From contig CP085827.1 of the NCBI GenBank assembly GCA_020809705.1, positions 2,914,001-2,978,000 on the forward strand: a DNA stretch of 64,000 nt, given 5' to 3'. The notes beneath the pieces are model-generated. The model saw only the letters and a program-made list of their open reading frames with translations, was not told the origin of the DNA and searched no databases. A program made the position numbers and the translations under genes. This DNA comes from Calonectria ilicicola (lineage: Eukaryota > Ascomycota > Sordariomycetes > Hypocreales > Nectriaceae). Shown here piece by piece: positions 10,252 through 21,303 of the stretch. Positions within the stretch are counted from its first letter, which is position 1; the number at the start of each line of letters is the position of its first letter.

Positions 10252-12105
10252 GCGCTCTCAGCATTGGCCTCCTGGCCGGTGCGGCTTCAGCTGCGGCCAT
10301 CCATCCCCGTGCTAACGACACTGCCCCAACTGCCACTACAAAGAACGGAACTTATTATGGCAGTAGGTTTCCCTCTTTGATCGCTCGAGAATTCATGTTG
10401 CTAACGCAAGTGAATAACAGTTCATCAGTCGACATGGAGCCAGGATTACTTCCAGGGCATTCCCTACGCTCAGGCTCCCGTCGGCGACCTGCGCTTCCGC
10501 CCTCCTCAGTCGCTCACCACATCGTGGACCGGAGAGAAGAACGCGACCGAGTTGGGTCCTATGTGCTACGGATATGGCGCAACCCAGTTTGTTAACGGCG
10601 AGTATGTGTCTGAGGACTGCTTGACACTCAACGTTTACCGATCCACCAACAACACGGCTGACAGGGGACTGCTTCCCGTCGCTGTGTACATCCACGGCGG
10701 TCTCTTCAAGCACGGCGCCGGCAGCGACCCCCGATACAATATGACATCTCTCCTCCAGGTCGCTGTCCAGAACGACCAGCCCTTCATTGGCGTGACGCTC
10801 AACTACCGTCTGAGCTACTGGGGATTCATGTACGGAAAGGAGATTGCCGAGGAAGGATCCGCCAATGCTGGTCTTAAGGATCAGCGCCTTGCTCTGCAGT
10901 GGATCCAGGAGAATATTGAGGCCTTTGGTGGTGACCCCAAGAAGGTTACCATCTGGGGACAGGAGGCCGGTGCTACCAGTGTTGGTATGCAGCTCATTGC
11001 CTATGGTGGCCGTGACGATGGCCTCTTCCGTGCTGCCATTGCCCAGAGTGGTAGCCCAACCCTGATGTGGCCATCCGTCGGCGTTGAGGACTGGCAGTCT
11101 CTGTACGAACAGTTTGTCGATGCCGCCAACTGTACCGACTCGGATGACACCCTCTCCTGCCTGCGCGACGTCGATGCTGCCGATCTTTCGACCGTCTTCC
11201 AGAGCGACTTCACCACCCTCAACCACCCCAACCCCGTAGTCGATGGCGAGTTTATCCAGGATCTCGGATCCAACGAGCTTGATGCCGGACACTTCGTCAA
11301 GGTGCCCTTCCTGCTCGGTGCCACGCGAGATGAGGGCACATGGCAATATTACGGCGTCAAGAACATCAACACTACTTCTGAGTTCTTGGGCATGGTCGCG
11401 TATGACGGCATGAGCAACGCCACTGCCAACAAGATTGCTGAGTTGTACCCTGATGATCCTGACCAGGGTATCCCCAAGACCCTGGAAGGTCGACCCAGCA
11501 GCGACACCGGCTTAGGAACTCAGTAGAAGCGCGCCAGCGCATACAATGGAGACAGAGTCATGCACACCGGACGTCGACTGGCAGCTCAAGCAGTAAGTGC
11601 CGAAAATGATTCCGAATGAATGTGAACTAATATGGCTTTTTTTAGTGGGCCGAGCAAGGTCTTACCGTTTACTCCTACATCTATGACGTTCTTTTCCATG
11701 CTCACTGGTGGGAGTACGGCTCCCAGGAACAGGACGACATTGCCTTCCTCTTCCACAACGTTACTCTCTCCGAGTCTATTTCCCCCACCGACCAGGCTGA
11801 TCAAAAGGCAACCTTTGAGCCTCTAAGCTACCTGATGACCAGCATGTGGATCAGCTTTTTCAACACCTTGGACCCTAACAACCATCCTAGTAAGTGGTAA
11901 AGAGCTCTATCAGCTTAGACGCGTTGCTAACACATAATTTACAGTTAATGGTACGAAACAATGGCCCGTGTACGAACTGAACGACCCCACCGCTCTGGTC
12001 TTCGACGTCAACGCCACTGAGCTTTGCCGCACTGAGAAGGACGATTTCCGCAGCGAGGCTATCTCATACTGGATGGATCTGTTCACGAACGAGTATCCTA
12101 AATAA
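10239..12105 (+). pseudogene. Type-B carboxylesterase-like gene, interrupted by a stop and lacking catalytic Ser
   Basis: Four exons (10239-10362, 10421-11592, 11646-11889, 11945-12105) would encode 566 aa, but codon 410 (11524-11526) is TAG inside GLGTQ-stop-KRASAYNGDR, where the family normally continues. Homology resumes after the stop and later introns are well formed, so the original gene extended to 12105. An N-terminal signal peptide (residues 1-18), YFQGIPYAQAPVGDLRF, SEDCLTLNV and DEGT are typical of secreted carboxylesterases and lipases. The nucleophile motif normally read as GESAGA is GQEAGA here (about 10960-10977), replacing the Ser. The C-terminal GxxH-type position reads YGSQEQDD, so the catalytic His also seems lost. 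The family acid (DEGT) remains. Either a non-catalytic homologue later truncated or a decaying gene. The stop could be a sequencing error; the Ser change is unlikely to be. Confidence 0.75.
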
Positions 12106-12646
12106 ACCACAGCCAGTTGCTGGGATTTGCTTGAGGATTGAAATTTGGGGACAAAAGTCATTCTCAGCATGCTGCAACACACAACAATAGCGAATTGGAG
12201 CACAGAACATCCACCCTTGTACATTCATGGTTCTATTGTTGGGAACTACAAAATACCAATACCATATGCTTTACAAATCATTATTAATGGCCTTACATAC
12301 AAAGAAAATAAATAAAATAATTTATTGGCCGTATCTCATGGAGAAGCGATACTGAGGCTCATGTCTCAAATCAGTGATGTAATGCAGCCATCAAGTTTGG
12401 AATTTTTTGTGGTTGACGGGAACGAAATTTTCAGATGATTGACACTAGACCGTATTGACAGAAGTAATTCTGGTCATAGCCTACAAAGTTCGAATAAACG
12501 TCTGCTACAGCAATGGTCTTGAATGCGCAGGCCAGGGTTTTTAAAGAGTGGTGGTTACGGGCCACTCAAGCAAGCATCGCTCCGAGTGAAGACAAAACAA
12601 GTAGGAAAACAAATTGTCTCACGCTTTGTACTGATACATGAGAGTA
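12106..12646. other. Convergent intergenic region
   Basis: Lies between the 3' ends of the carboxylesterase-like gene (+) and the SDR (-). No coding signal is seen; A/T-rich 3' sequences are present on both sides. Confidence 0.5.
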
Positions 12647-13703
12647 TTAAATTTTGGGAACCAAAGAATGGCCACCATCAAGACGAATTGTAGCACCATT
12701 GACCCATGCTCTAGTTCAAATTAGCCATGATTTATACCGCTAAGTTTTCATCACTTACCCTGCTCGGCTTGCCAAATACAAGCATGTTCCTCCAACATCC
12801 TCTGGCGATCCTACACGCCCAAGCGGATTCGTCTCTTGGATAATTTCCCCAAAGTTTTCAATCAGTGTCTTTGACATTTTGCTGGGGAACAAGCCGGGAG
12901 CAATCGTGTTACAGGTGATGCCCCTTGGGCCGAGGACAGTTGACAAGTGCTGGGAGAGATGAACCAAACCCGCCTTGGCAGCACTGTAGGCATAGTTGTC
13001 CACGACAGGAACCCGCAAGCCATCGATGGAGCCAATGTTGATTACTCGCGCCGGGTCAACAACAGCGCCGTCACGCATTTCTGCGGCGGCCTCCAACTGC
13101 GGCAAGAGGAGTTGGACAAGTGTAAAGACGCGCTGCAGGTTAAGGGTCAACACCTTTGTCCAGCCAGCGTCCGGGTAATCTTCGAGCTTATCCCCCCATG
13201 TCGCGCCGCTGTTGTTTACAACCACGTGCAATTTCTTTTCTCGAGAGGCAAGCTCAGCTGCGAGAGCCTTGCATTGATCAAGTGATTGAAGGTCTGCGGG
13301 AAGCGCAACAGCAGATCCAAAACCTGGAGTGTTGAAGTTAGCGTGCTGACTTAATTTGAGAACCGCAGCCCGCGTCTACATCGAAAGTGGCCGACTCGGC
13401 AGCTTGTGTGATGGCATCATCCGCTTCCTACTGCCAAGACCAATATCAATTCTGCCAAAGCTTACCTAAAGCATTAAATTCAGCGGCGGCTTTTTCGCAC
13501 GCAGCAGCATCGCGCGACGAGATGTATACTTTGGCGCCGTTTCTAACAAAGGCAGAGGTGATCATATGACCAATACCTTTAGCTCCACCAGTGACGAGAA
13601 CCACTTTGCCCTGTCGTTCGTTGTTAGTCCATGGTCGCGTCAAGCTACCCCAAAATCCAACTTAGTAGCTCACCTTGACATCGAAAAGAGATTGAATATC
13701 CAT
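12647..13703 (-). CDS. Short-chain dehydrogenase/reductase, RhlG-like
   Basis: Four exons on the - strand: 13703-13674, 13610-13466, 13323-12759, 12710-12647, giving 267 aa. The tiny first exon encodes MDIQSLFDVK, which runs directly into GKVVLVTGGAKGIG and matches the usual start of this family, so the ATG at 13703 is preferred over the one at 13643. The 142-bp second intron has a gctaac branch site. Motifs in order: TGGAKGIG for NADP(H), PADLQ, NNSGA, a catalytic Ser in INIGSIDG, YAYSAAK with the Tyr-Lys pair, and a C-terminal DGGHSLVPKI. It resembles fungal proteins annotated as rhamnolipid-type 3-oxoacyl-ACP reductases. Divergent from the A-T-R gene across a 1.9-kb gap, so it may be co-regulated with the putative terpenoid cluster. 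Substrate unknown. Confidence 0.88.
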
Positions 13704-15596
13704 TTTAGCTGTGCCGTTAACTCACGGGGTAGTTTTATCAGTATGTTTTGTCCAAAGAAAATAATCGTCTTCAGAAGGTCTGATGGTTTCGACACGAGAA
13801 AGGACAGTTCAGGGAGATGGGTGGAGAAAAGATTCCGGCGGATGTCATGTGGGTCGTTGCCGAGGTACAACCTGAATCAGCTTAGTGTGGTTCCCCAAAC
13901 GGCAAATTGGGTAACGATCATTTCGGCCCATCAAATGAAGACCGAGATGAGAGAATGTTCAACTCGCGGTGCTGTCTAGTAGCAAGATAAAATCGATACA
14001 AGTTGTGAAAAAAAAAAAAGGATAAATGGTACTAGGAGCTACAAGTTGCAAATAGGGTTTTAAAGCTAATTGTTATAGGTGCGTCTAAAGCGCCCGGCTC
14101 GTAGAAGATTCTCCCTAATGTTGAAATGCTTTTCCATCAGCAACTTCTGTGTGTCACATGTTACAAACTTGTCCGTTATCTACTGTGTGTTCATTGTGAT
14201 ATATTTAATGTTTTGCATATATGGTATAGTAAGAATGAAATCATCAAGCGCCATGGGCTGCTGCTACATCCCCAGAGAACACACTCGCACCATTCAAATC
14301 AAGTGGGCCACTAAAAAATAGAGTGCCCATTTTAACTACAGCGGCACTGAAAAAGCTTCTGGGTTACCCAATCGCTAATTTTCACTACATAATCTTTAGT
14401 GGTGGTTCTATTAGCAAGACTAAACAAATAATTGTTTATAAAATATAGAGCAAACTAAAAGCTAAATAGCATTTTATTGTTTTGGGTTGGCAGGTATTTT
14501 TCTTGAGTGTTTTTTTATCTTTACGTGACAATAGGCCTCTCCGTATAGGGGAAAGGAACCTGAAGATCTTAAGCGACCACTGTTAACCAACACTCCATTT
14601 CCAATTACCACAGTGGCCAAAAAACAAAGATGTCATGAGTAGAGTCGCGATACTGCCATCCTGGAGTCTTCGGAAAATCTGGCCAGAAAATTTGAAGTCC
14701 GTTTTATTCCCATGCTTGCCACTCATCCTATGGAGCTCGAATCGGCAAGTCGGAGACTTTTCCTCCGGCACACCAACATTTTGTACTCAAAGATATCCTC
14801 ACGTAAGGCTTACATTGCTGACAGTCACCATGCCAAGGAAATCAGGACATCTATTGCCTAAAGGGTAAATTGTACCGCAGCTGCGGAATTTTACAATGTC
14901 TAAAACATGCGAGTGTGGCTGCTGTTAGCTCATGCAACACTCCCAAAACTATTGAGCTAAAGTCGATTCGGCATTGCCTGCGTTATCTAGTGACCATTCA
15001 GGATTCACTTGGGTACACATCTGCCGCAACAAATGTTGATAGCCAATGCATCTGACAAAGATTTTAGCCAAGTGCAGCCTGTTGGTGCCATAGGTGTTAG
15101 ATTCCAAATCTTTAGGGCTGAAAAGCATTCCACACCCACCACGAGCCGTGTCCTCAATCCTTGGCGATGTGATTTCCCATTGGCAATTTGCAGTTTGTTC
15201 AGACAGCTTCATGCATCAACACAACGTACCAAGCACGGGACGGATCCGGTAAATCTCGGGCAATATTATGTATCGCTACAAGTAGCTAATGTAGATCCCT
15301 AACATGGTCGACTCTATGCCATATCCGGCGTACATGTTGGTTGCCTCGTGCCTTCACCCACTGCGGGCGGGCACTAGCATATCCTTCGGGCTTCGGTCAG
15401 TGCCACTTCTCCATATTTAACGCCCAATACGTAGTTTGATTTGATCAAAATTTAACAGACGTGGAGAATGGCACCGGGCCAAACCAACTCTAGCCCCTTC
15501 GTATTTGAGCTATAAAGTGCAAAAAACACCCACGCTGAATATTTGCAACTATCCAATAGGTTTTTTGAGTACTCAACTGTCAGCTGTTGATGCAAA
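13704..15596. other. Divergent intergenic region between SDR and A-T-R gene
   Basis: A 1.9-kb spacer between two divergently transcribed genes, likely to hold both promoters. A frame open from about 14641 to 14862 (+) reads in a protein-like way (RDTAILESSENLARKFEV) but has no start, no clear splice partners and no family I recognise. It may be a relic; I do not call it a gene. Confidence 0.4.
15511..15517 (+). promoter_or_regulatory. TATA box of the A-T-R gene
   Basis: TATAAAG in the context gagcTATAAAGtgc lies 86 bases before the ATG at 15597. Confidence 0.5.
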
Positions 15597-18500
15597 ATGG
15601 ACTCTATCCCAAATGTGGGCCAGAGGCTTCTCCCCGTTGCTGTAGACGAGTTGGCGCAAAATGAGCCTGATCATATCTTATACATGGTTCCTCGTTCGGA
15701 TCGGCTTGAAGAAGGGCTGCAAAATATATCGTCCAGTAGGTTCGCAAATGCAGTAAACAGAACTGCAATTTGGCTAGAAGACGAGATTGGAAGAAGCGAT
15801 TGTTTTCGCACTTTAGCATATGTCGGACCACGTATGATTCAATCCCCCATTTACTTTAAGAATCGACTGATCGAAATTTAGACGATCTTCGCTATATTTT
15901 ATTGACTTTGGCATGTGTCAAAACAGGTCACAAGGTAGCTATTCATTTTTAATAAAGTTTAGCGACATAATCTGCTTCATCAAGTTTGATTCCCACTGTG
16001 ATTCCTAATTTGGCAAGCAGATTCTACTTTTATCGCCCCGTAACAGCGTTGAAGGTCAACTTGGACTGCTTAATAGCACCAATTGTACTATTATCGTGCT
16101 ACCCAGGGTCCATTCGGCTTCACTGGCTAAAGTGGTTGAGACTGGGTCGCTCGAAGTACTGGAAATACCGGAGCAAGACGACTTACTTCTTGAAGCCCCA
16201 GTTCAAGAATACCCTTACCTGAAATCATTCGAAGAAGCAAAGAGCGATCCGTTGTACATTGTGCATACTTCAGGCTCAACCGGGGTACCTAAGCCATTAA
16301 TTTGTACCCATGGCCACCAGGCCACCTGGGAATACACTACCGCTCGCACACCGCCCGCAAATGAAGATGGTATCCCTGTAAGACATAGATACAAGAGAAA
16401 TTCGGGGATTTTTAACACGGCACCGCTCTTTCATGTATGTGCCGCCGTTTAAACTGACTTGGCGCACCGCTGACAACGTGATAGCAACTCGGATTTGTAT
16501 TTGGTATGACATTTGCCATTTGGAATCATTCGACTAGTATCCTTGGACCGCCAAACTTGCCACCTAACCTGACATCTGTAGAATATATTCTCAATCATGT
16601 CAAGGTGACTGGAATGATTTTGCCACCACCTCTTGTTGATGATTTTGCATCCTCCCCTAAACTCCTCGAGAAACTGCGGCAAATAAGTTTTGTGGCTACT
16701 GGAGGCGGTGCGTATATTCAGAGAACTTTTTCTCAACAAAAGATTGATGATCTTTTAGGCCCAGTTTCGGAAGAAGGCGGAATCAAAGTTGCATCGAATA
16801 CCGATCTCCGCAACATTATCGGCGCATCTGAAACGTCCTCCTTGCAGTCCTGGGCGACACGCGAGCCCAAAGACTGGAAGTACTTCCGATGGCATCCATC
16901 AATGGGTGTAGACATGCGCGAGGTAGCACCCGGGCTTTATGAGCAATGGATTGTGAGGAAACCCGAACATTCTCTTTCTCAGGCCATATTTCACCTCTAC
17001 CCGAATCTCCAAGAGTATAATCTGCATGACCTTTACAGGCGCCACCCAGATCCAAACAAAATGGACTATTGGTGTTATAGCGGCAGATCCGATGACATTA
17101 TCGTGCTCGGAAATGGTGAAAAGATCCAACCAATTGAAATGGAGGCAACAATCAACAACAATCCAGAAGTTACCGGCACTCTGATAGTAGGTTAGCCAAA
17201 TTTAGTTTGTAACTCGGCTCTAATATATCTGAAAAGATTGGAAGTGGCCATTTCCAAGCTGCGGCTTTGATCGAGCTAAAAAGCGACACGCCGTCTGTCG
17301 GAGAGGCCTGGGAAAGTCTAATGGGAAGTTTGAGACAAAGTATTGAACAGGCAAACTTGGTTGCACCAGCACATGCTCAGATCCATCCTCATTACATTAT
17401 GACTACGGATCCCCACAGGCCGCTTGTCCGAGCAGATAAGGGCAGCATCAAACGGTTTGCTACTGCGGAGCTCTTCAAAGAGGACATTAACCGCTTTTAT
17501 CAGGAGCGTGAAAAGGACTCTGCCGATATTAACATGGATACGGACTCTGTTACTTTGGAATCCACCCGAAAAAGTGTACACAATTTGATATCTCGGGTGG
17601 CGCGGGTCAACAGCTTGGGAGGTGACGATAATCTCTTTGCTGCAGGATTGGACTCATTGATGGTTCTCAGAATCTTGAGGGCGTTTCAAGCCTTATTAAA
17701 AAGAGCTAGCGGATCTACCAATGATCTGAAGCCGATTTTCGTGTATAGCAACCCGTCAATATTGTTGCTTTCTGAGGCCCTATTCAAGCTCATTCGACCG
17801 AACAAGAATTCCGAGGAAAAAGAAAGTGGCGATAACACAGAGATTACGTCACGAGGAGAATCCTCAGAGTGCTTCAAAAGACTCCGCGAAAGATATACTC
17901 AAAACCTCCCTAAAAGAACCCGCGCTCCCACTTTTTCTTCTGAAAACCTCGGGGGTTGTGTCCTCTTGACGGGTACTACCGGGTCTCTTGGGTCCTACAT
18001 CTTGGATGTATTGATCAACAGTCCTAAAGTTGACCGCATAATTTGTCTCAACCGGAAATCAGACGCTGGATCAATCCAGGTGGGGATTAACGCAAAAAGA
18101 GGCCTAGCCATTGATTGGTCTGCCAATAAAGTACAATTTCTTCAAGCAGATACCACACTCCCGAAGTTTGGCTTGAGTGACGAGGTGTATGAGGAGCTTT
18201 TGCAAAATGCAACCTTGATTATACGTACGTATCTCCATCCATTAATTTACATATTATCAAGCTAACACTGTGTCTAGATAATGCCTGGGCAGTGAATTTC
18301 AACTGGGTTCTCGCTTCTTTTGAACCGCAAATTGCAGGCATACGGAATTTGATTGACTTTTCGACAAAGAGCAAGAATTCAGCTCGAATATTCTTCATTT
18401 CCTCGATATCAGCAGTCATGCATTCAAAGTTGCATCGCTCGGTACCGGAAGAAACTGTTGATGACTTTGCGGCGGCTGAAGCAACTGGGTATGGTGCTTC

Positions 18501-19221
18501 CAAATTAGTCTCCGAGCTACTGCTTGCAAGGGCTGCAGAGGAGTGTGGTATCGATGTGACAATTTGCAGAATTGGCCAAGTAGCTGGGCCTGTTTTAAGG
18601 GATTTAAAAGGCGCCTGGAATAAGCAAGAATGGCTACCGACAGTAAGCTTTCTTATCAATTTTCCGTCATTTGCATATCATGTGTTTGCCCTAACACAAG
18701 AGTTCCATTAGATTATCGCTACATCCCGTAAATTGGAGCTCATCCCGAGAAACCTAGGCGCAATGAACCGTGTTGAATGGATCCCAGTTGACTTACTGTC
18801 AGTTATAATCGCTGAACTGGTGGGCTTCGATCCAATTCTTGATGAAAGGTCATCTTTTTCAACAAGTACAGACAGCACTCTGAAGGTCTACAACCTTGTC
18901 AATCCCCATTCTGTGGCCTGGGAAGGGCTAGTACCTACCGTTGCAGAATATTTTAACAACTTGTATCGTTTCGTTTCTTGGCCGGAGTGGGTAGACGCTC
19001 TCCATCGCAAGGCTCAGGCCCTAGGCCCCAGCGCAGCAATGGAAATACCTGCCGTAAAACTAACTGAATTCTTTCTTTCCATGAAGAGAGGCCACGCGCC
19101 GATATCTGGGGGTATTTCATTCGACACTCATGAAGCAACAGCCCGGAGTAGCACGCTGAGAGCAATTCAACCCGTGGGACCTGGCTGGATGCAATTGTGG
19201 TTAAATCAATGGAGCATTTGA
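15597..19221 (+). CDS. NRPS-like adenylation-thiolation-reductase (carboxylic acid reductase type)
   Basis: Seven exons: 15597-15831, 15882-15934, 16021-16434, 16485-17186, 17237-18224, 18278-18642, 18712-19221, giving 1088 aa in one continuous frame. Adenylation domain, residues about 20-600: LAYVGPHDLRY, LLLSPRNSVEG, core motif A3 (YIVHTSGSTGVPK, near 175), NTAPLFHQLGF, GASETSS, YSGRSDD and GNGEKIQP. Carrier domain: GLDSL, with the phosphopantetheine Ser near residue 608. Reductase domain: LLTGTTGSLGS near 713 for NADPH, and the catalytic YGASK near 869. No condensation domain. Such enzymes activate a carboxylic acid as AMP ester, load it on the carrier and release it as aldehyde or alcohol. 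All key motifs look intact. The stop codon is 51 bp from that of the convergent terpene cyclase, suggesting a shared pathway. The acid substrate is unknown. Confidence 0.9.
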
Positions 19222-19272
19222 CAAAGATCACCGGGCAGCAAGATATAAAAGAAGATATACTTTTCAATACTT

Positions 19273-20873
19273 CTAAGAAACAATGGTCTTCGCTGAAGCT
19301 GCGATTGCTCTGATAGCAATGGCCGTCGTGACACCCCGATTGCCTAGAGATTTCTTGAGCCTTGGAAAACAATACATGTTGCTTCGCTCCCATCCACCAT
19401 CTATTTCTTGCATTGAAAGAAGTGTCTCGAGATCTCGAGAATTGGGAACTCCCATCGATGCGCAAACCACAAGTCTCATCGCGAGGCACAAGGCATCTCC
19501 TGAAGCGCCTACTCTCTCTTGGATTCTTTCCTTCAGAAGTACACCGAAATCTGCTTTCAAACCTGTATCTGATGAGAAGCTAATTAGTCGGTTGATGTAG
19601 AATAAGAACCACTCAGCAGTGCTGTAGTATAGGGTCCCGTCAAGGTACGCCCGGTGAATTAAAATTTCGCGAATCCAGTTGTAAGTGGTAGCCAGCTCAT
19701 GAACTCGTTGACGAGAGTGAAAGAGCGTCAGAATGTTAACAGCAATTACTGGATCAACCCTTGGTCTCGATTTGTCAAAGTGGGTCTGGTATGCTGTTAG
19801 TTGTGATCATTCTAGAATCTAAACCTCGAGGATAACTCGCCATGACGATACCATCCTCGTCGCAGTAGTTTAGCATCTCATCCATAACAGAGTTGACGAG
19901 GTTTTCATCTTGATCTAGATTTAGAAATGCCAGAGAAGTGGTATCCATATCATCTGGGTAAGTCTTTGTGGTGAAAATAGGTTTATCTAACCACATTTTG
20001 TTAACACAGCAAGCGGTACGTTTGTATCTACTCACTGGTGAAAAAATTCCATTTCCCATTCGGCTTCGGGCCTTTGATAACTACAAGGTTCCTGCGCATC
20101 AGTTTGAGTAACAAACTATTACATCTATAATTCGACGTCTTTGAGATTTACTTATCTCCAGTGTTCTCGAATATCAGAATCTGGGAATATGAATCCTCTA
20201 CTTTTATGTCATCATTGGAAATGGACGAGAGGCTATGGGCATTGTCGTGTAAAAATGCCTGGCCGCGTTTGACTGGGTCCCCGATCGAGTTTTTCAGAAT
20301 GCGAAGAGCGTCAGAGCCATCTTCGGCGGTGAATCCGCGAACGCCGAGTGACCGTGCGACAAGAGTGTTTTCTGCATTCTCTTCAATAAATATGGCATCC
20401 GTGAGGTTGATGTTGGATTCTTCAAGTACATGCCGGTAAAAACCAAGGCTGGGCTTGCGCATTTTCATCGAGGCTGAGGTGAAGACGGTGTCAAAAAGCG
20501 ACCAAAATTCATGAGGCCACTCAGACCTGAGCATCTCATATTCTTCCTCGGGGATATTGAAGGTCCCAATGATTCGAACGCTGAGTTCTGAGTCAAGACG
20601 CATCTGCATAATTTCACTAGAGAGACACTGGTTGAAATGGTGTGGGTGGAATCTATCGCGAGCAAATCTTGCAACATGCTCGATTCCCACGCGATACTCC
20701 TCACTGATCTTCTCGAGACACTGTGTTCGAGATATTTTGGACTGCTCGTATTGGTACCATGGAAAGGAAGCCATAATGCGCTCTATAGAGATAGGTGCGG
20801 CTTTTGCGTCCTGAACAGAGTCTAGAGTAGCTTTTAAATTAAAGAGATCGAGATCGAAGAAAATGGTCTTCAT
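19273..20873 (-). CDS. HAD-domain terpene cyclase with DxDTT motif (AstC/drimane-synthase type)
   Basis: Four exons on the - strand: 20873-20152, 20091-20036, 19986-19841, 19785-19273, giving 478 aa. The N-terminal half is a haloacid-dehalogenase fold: FFDLDL (Asp7, Asp9), a Ser/Thr motif in VFTSASM, Lys in MRKPSLGFY, and an acidic IEENAEN in place of the usual DD. The C-terminal half is a terpene-synthase beta-like domain with TYPDDMDTTSLA, giving DxDTT at residues 272-276, the proton-donating signature of class II cyclases. This architecture is known from Aspergillus AstC, which makes a drimane diphosphate from farnesyl diphosphate by protonation. Both HAD Asp residues are present, so this enzyme might also remove the phosphate. 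The third intron starts with GC, not GT: its splice gives GIVMTHFDKSRPRVDP, as expected for the family. Convergent with the A-T-R gene. Product inferred to be drimane-like. Confidence 0.85.
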
Positions 20874-21303
20874 GTTTGTTGAGGTATCATTTCTAGTCTT
20901 GGTAAGTGAAGTTGAAGTTATAATGAAATTTGGTTGCTATAGACGACAGCATGTTAAATAACTATCTAATCGAACCTAATTTTGGCCAGAGATCAGGTTT
21001 TGAGACGGCCCGAACCGATGTGTGACAATGCAGAACCTGCAGAGTAATCACCTACACTAAGTGGGCATATTTTCTGCTTTGGGGGGATATGTGTGAAGTT
21101 CAGTCCGCTATAGGTAGATTCTTCCATTTTGATGCAAAAACATGAGTCATGAGGTCTTTTGCCAATCCCTCGCTCACTTAGATTCACCCCAAAGCTCGCT
21201 TATGCAGGTCTTCGACGCCTCATGAATCATGATTAACACAGCACTTCGACAGCGACCAGTGATACAGGGTACATCTATCCTATTCGAGAGAATCTGAAAG
21301 GGA
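20874..21303. other. Intergenic, promoter of the cyclase
   Basis: A 430-bp spacer with no coding signal, upstream of the cyclase and downstream of the lysine-rich gene, both on the - strand. Confidence 0.5.

Noticed and set aside
10393..11346. 317-codon frame antisense to the carboxylesterase-like gene
   Set aside because: The + strand encodes a recognisable esterase fold with introns; the antisense has no motif.
14641..14862. Open + frame between the SDR and A-T-R genes
   Set aside because: Protein-like but no start codon, splice partners or recognised family; too short to trust.
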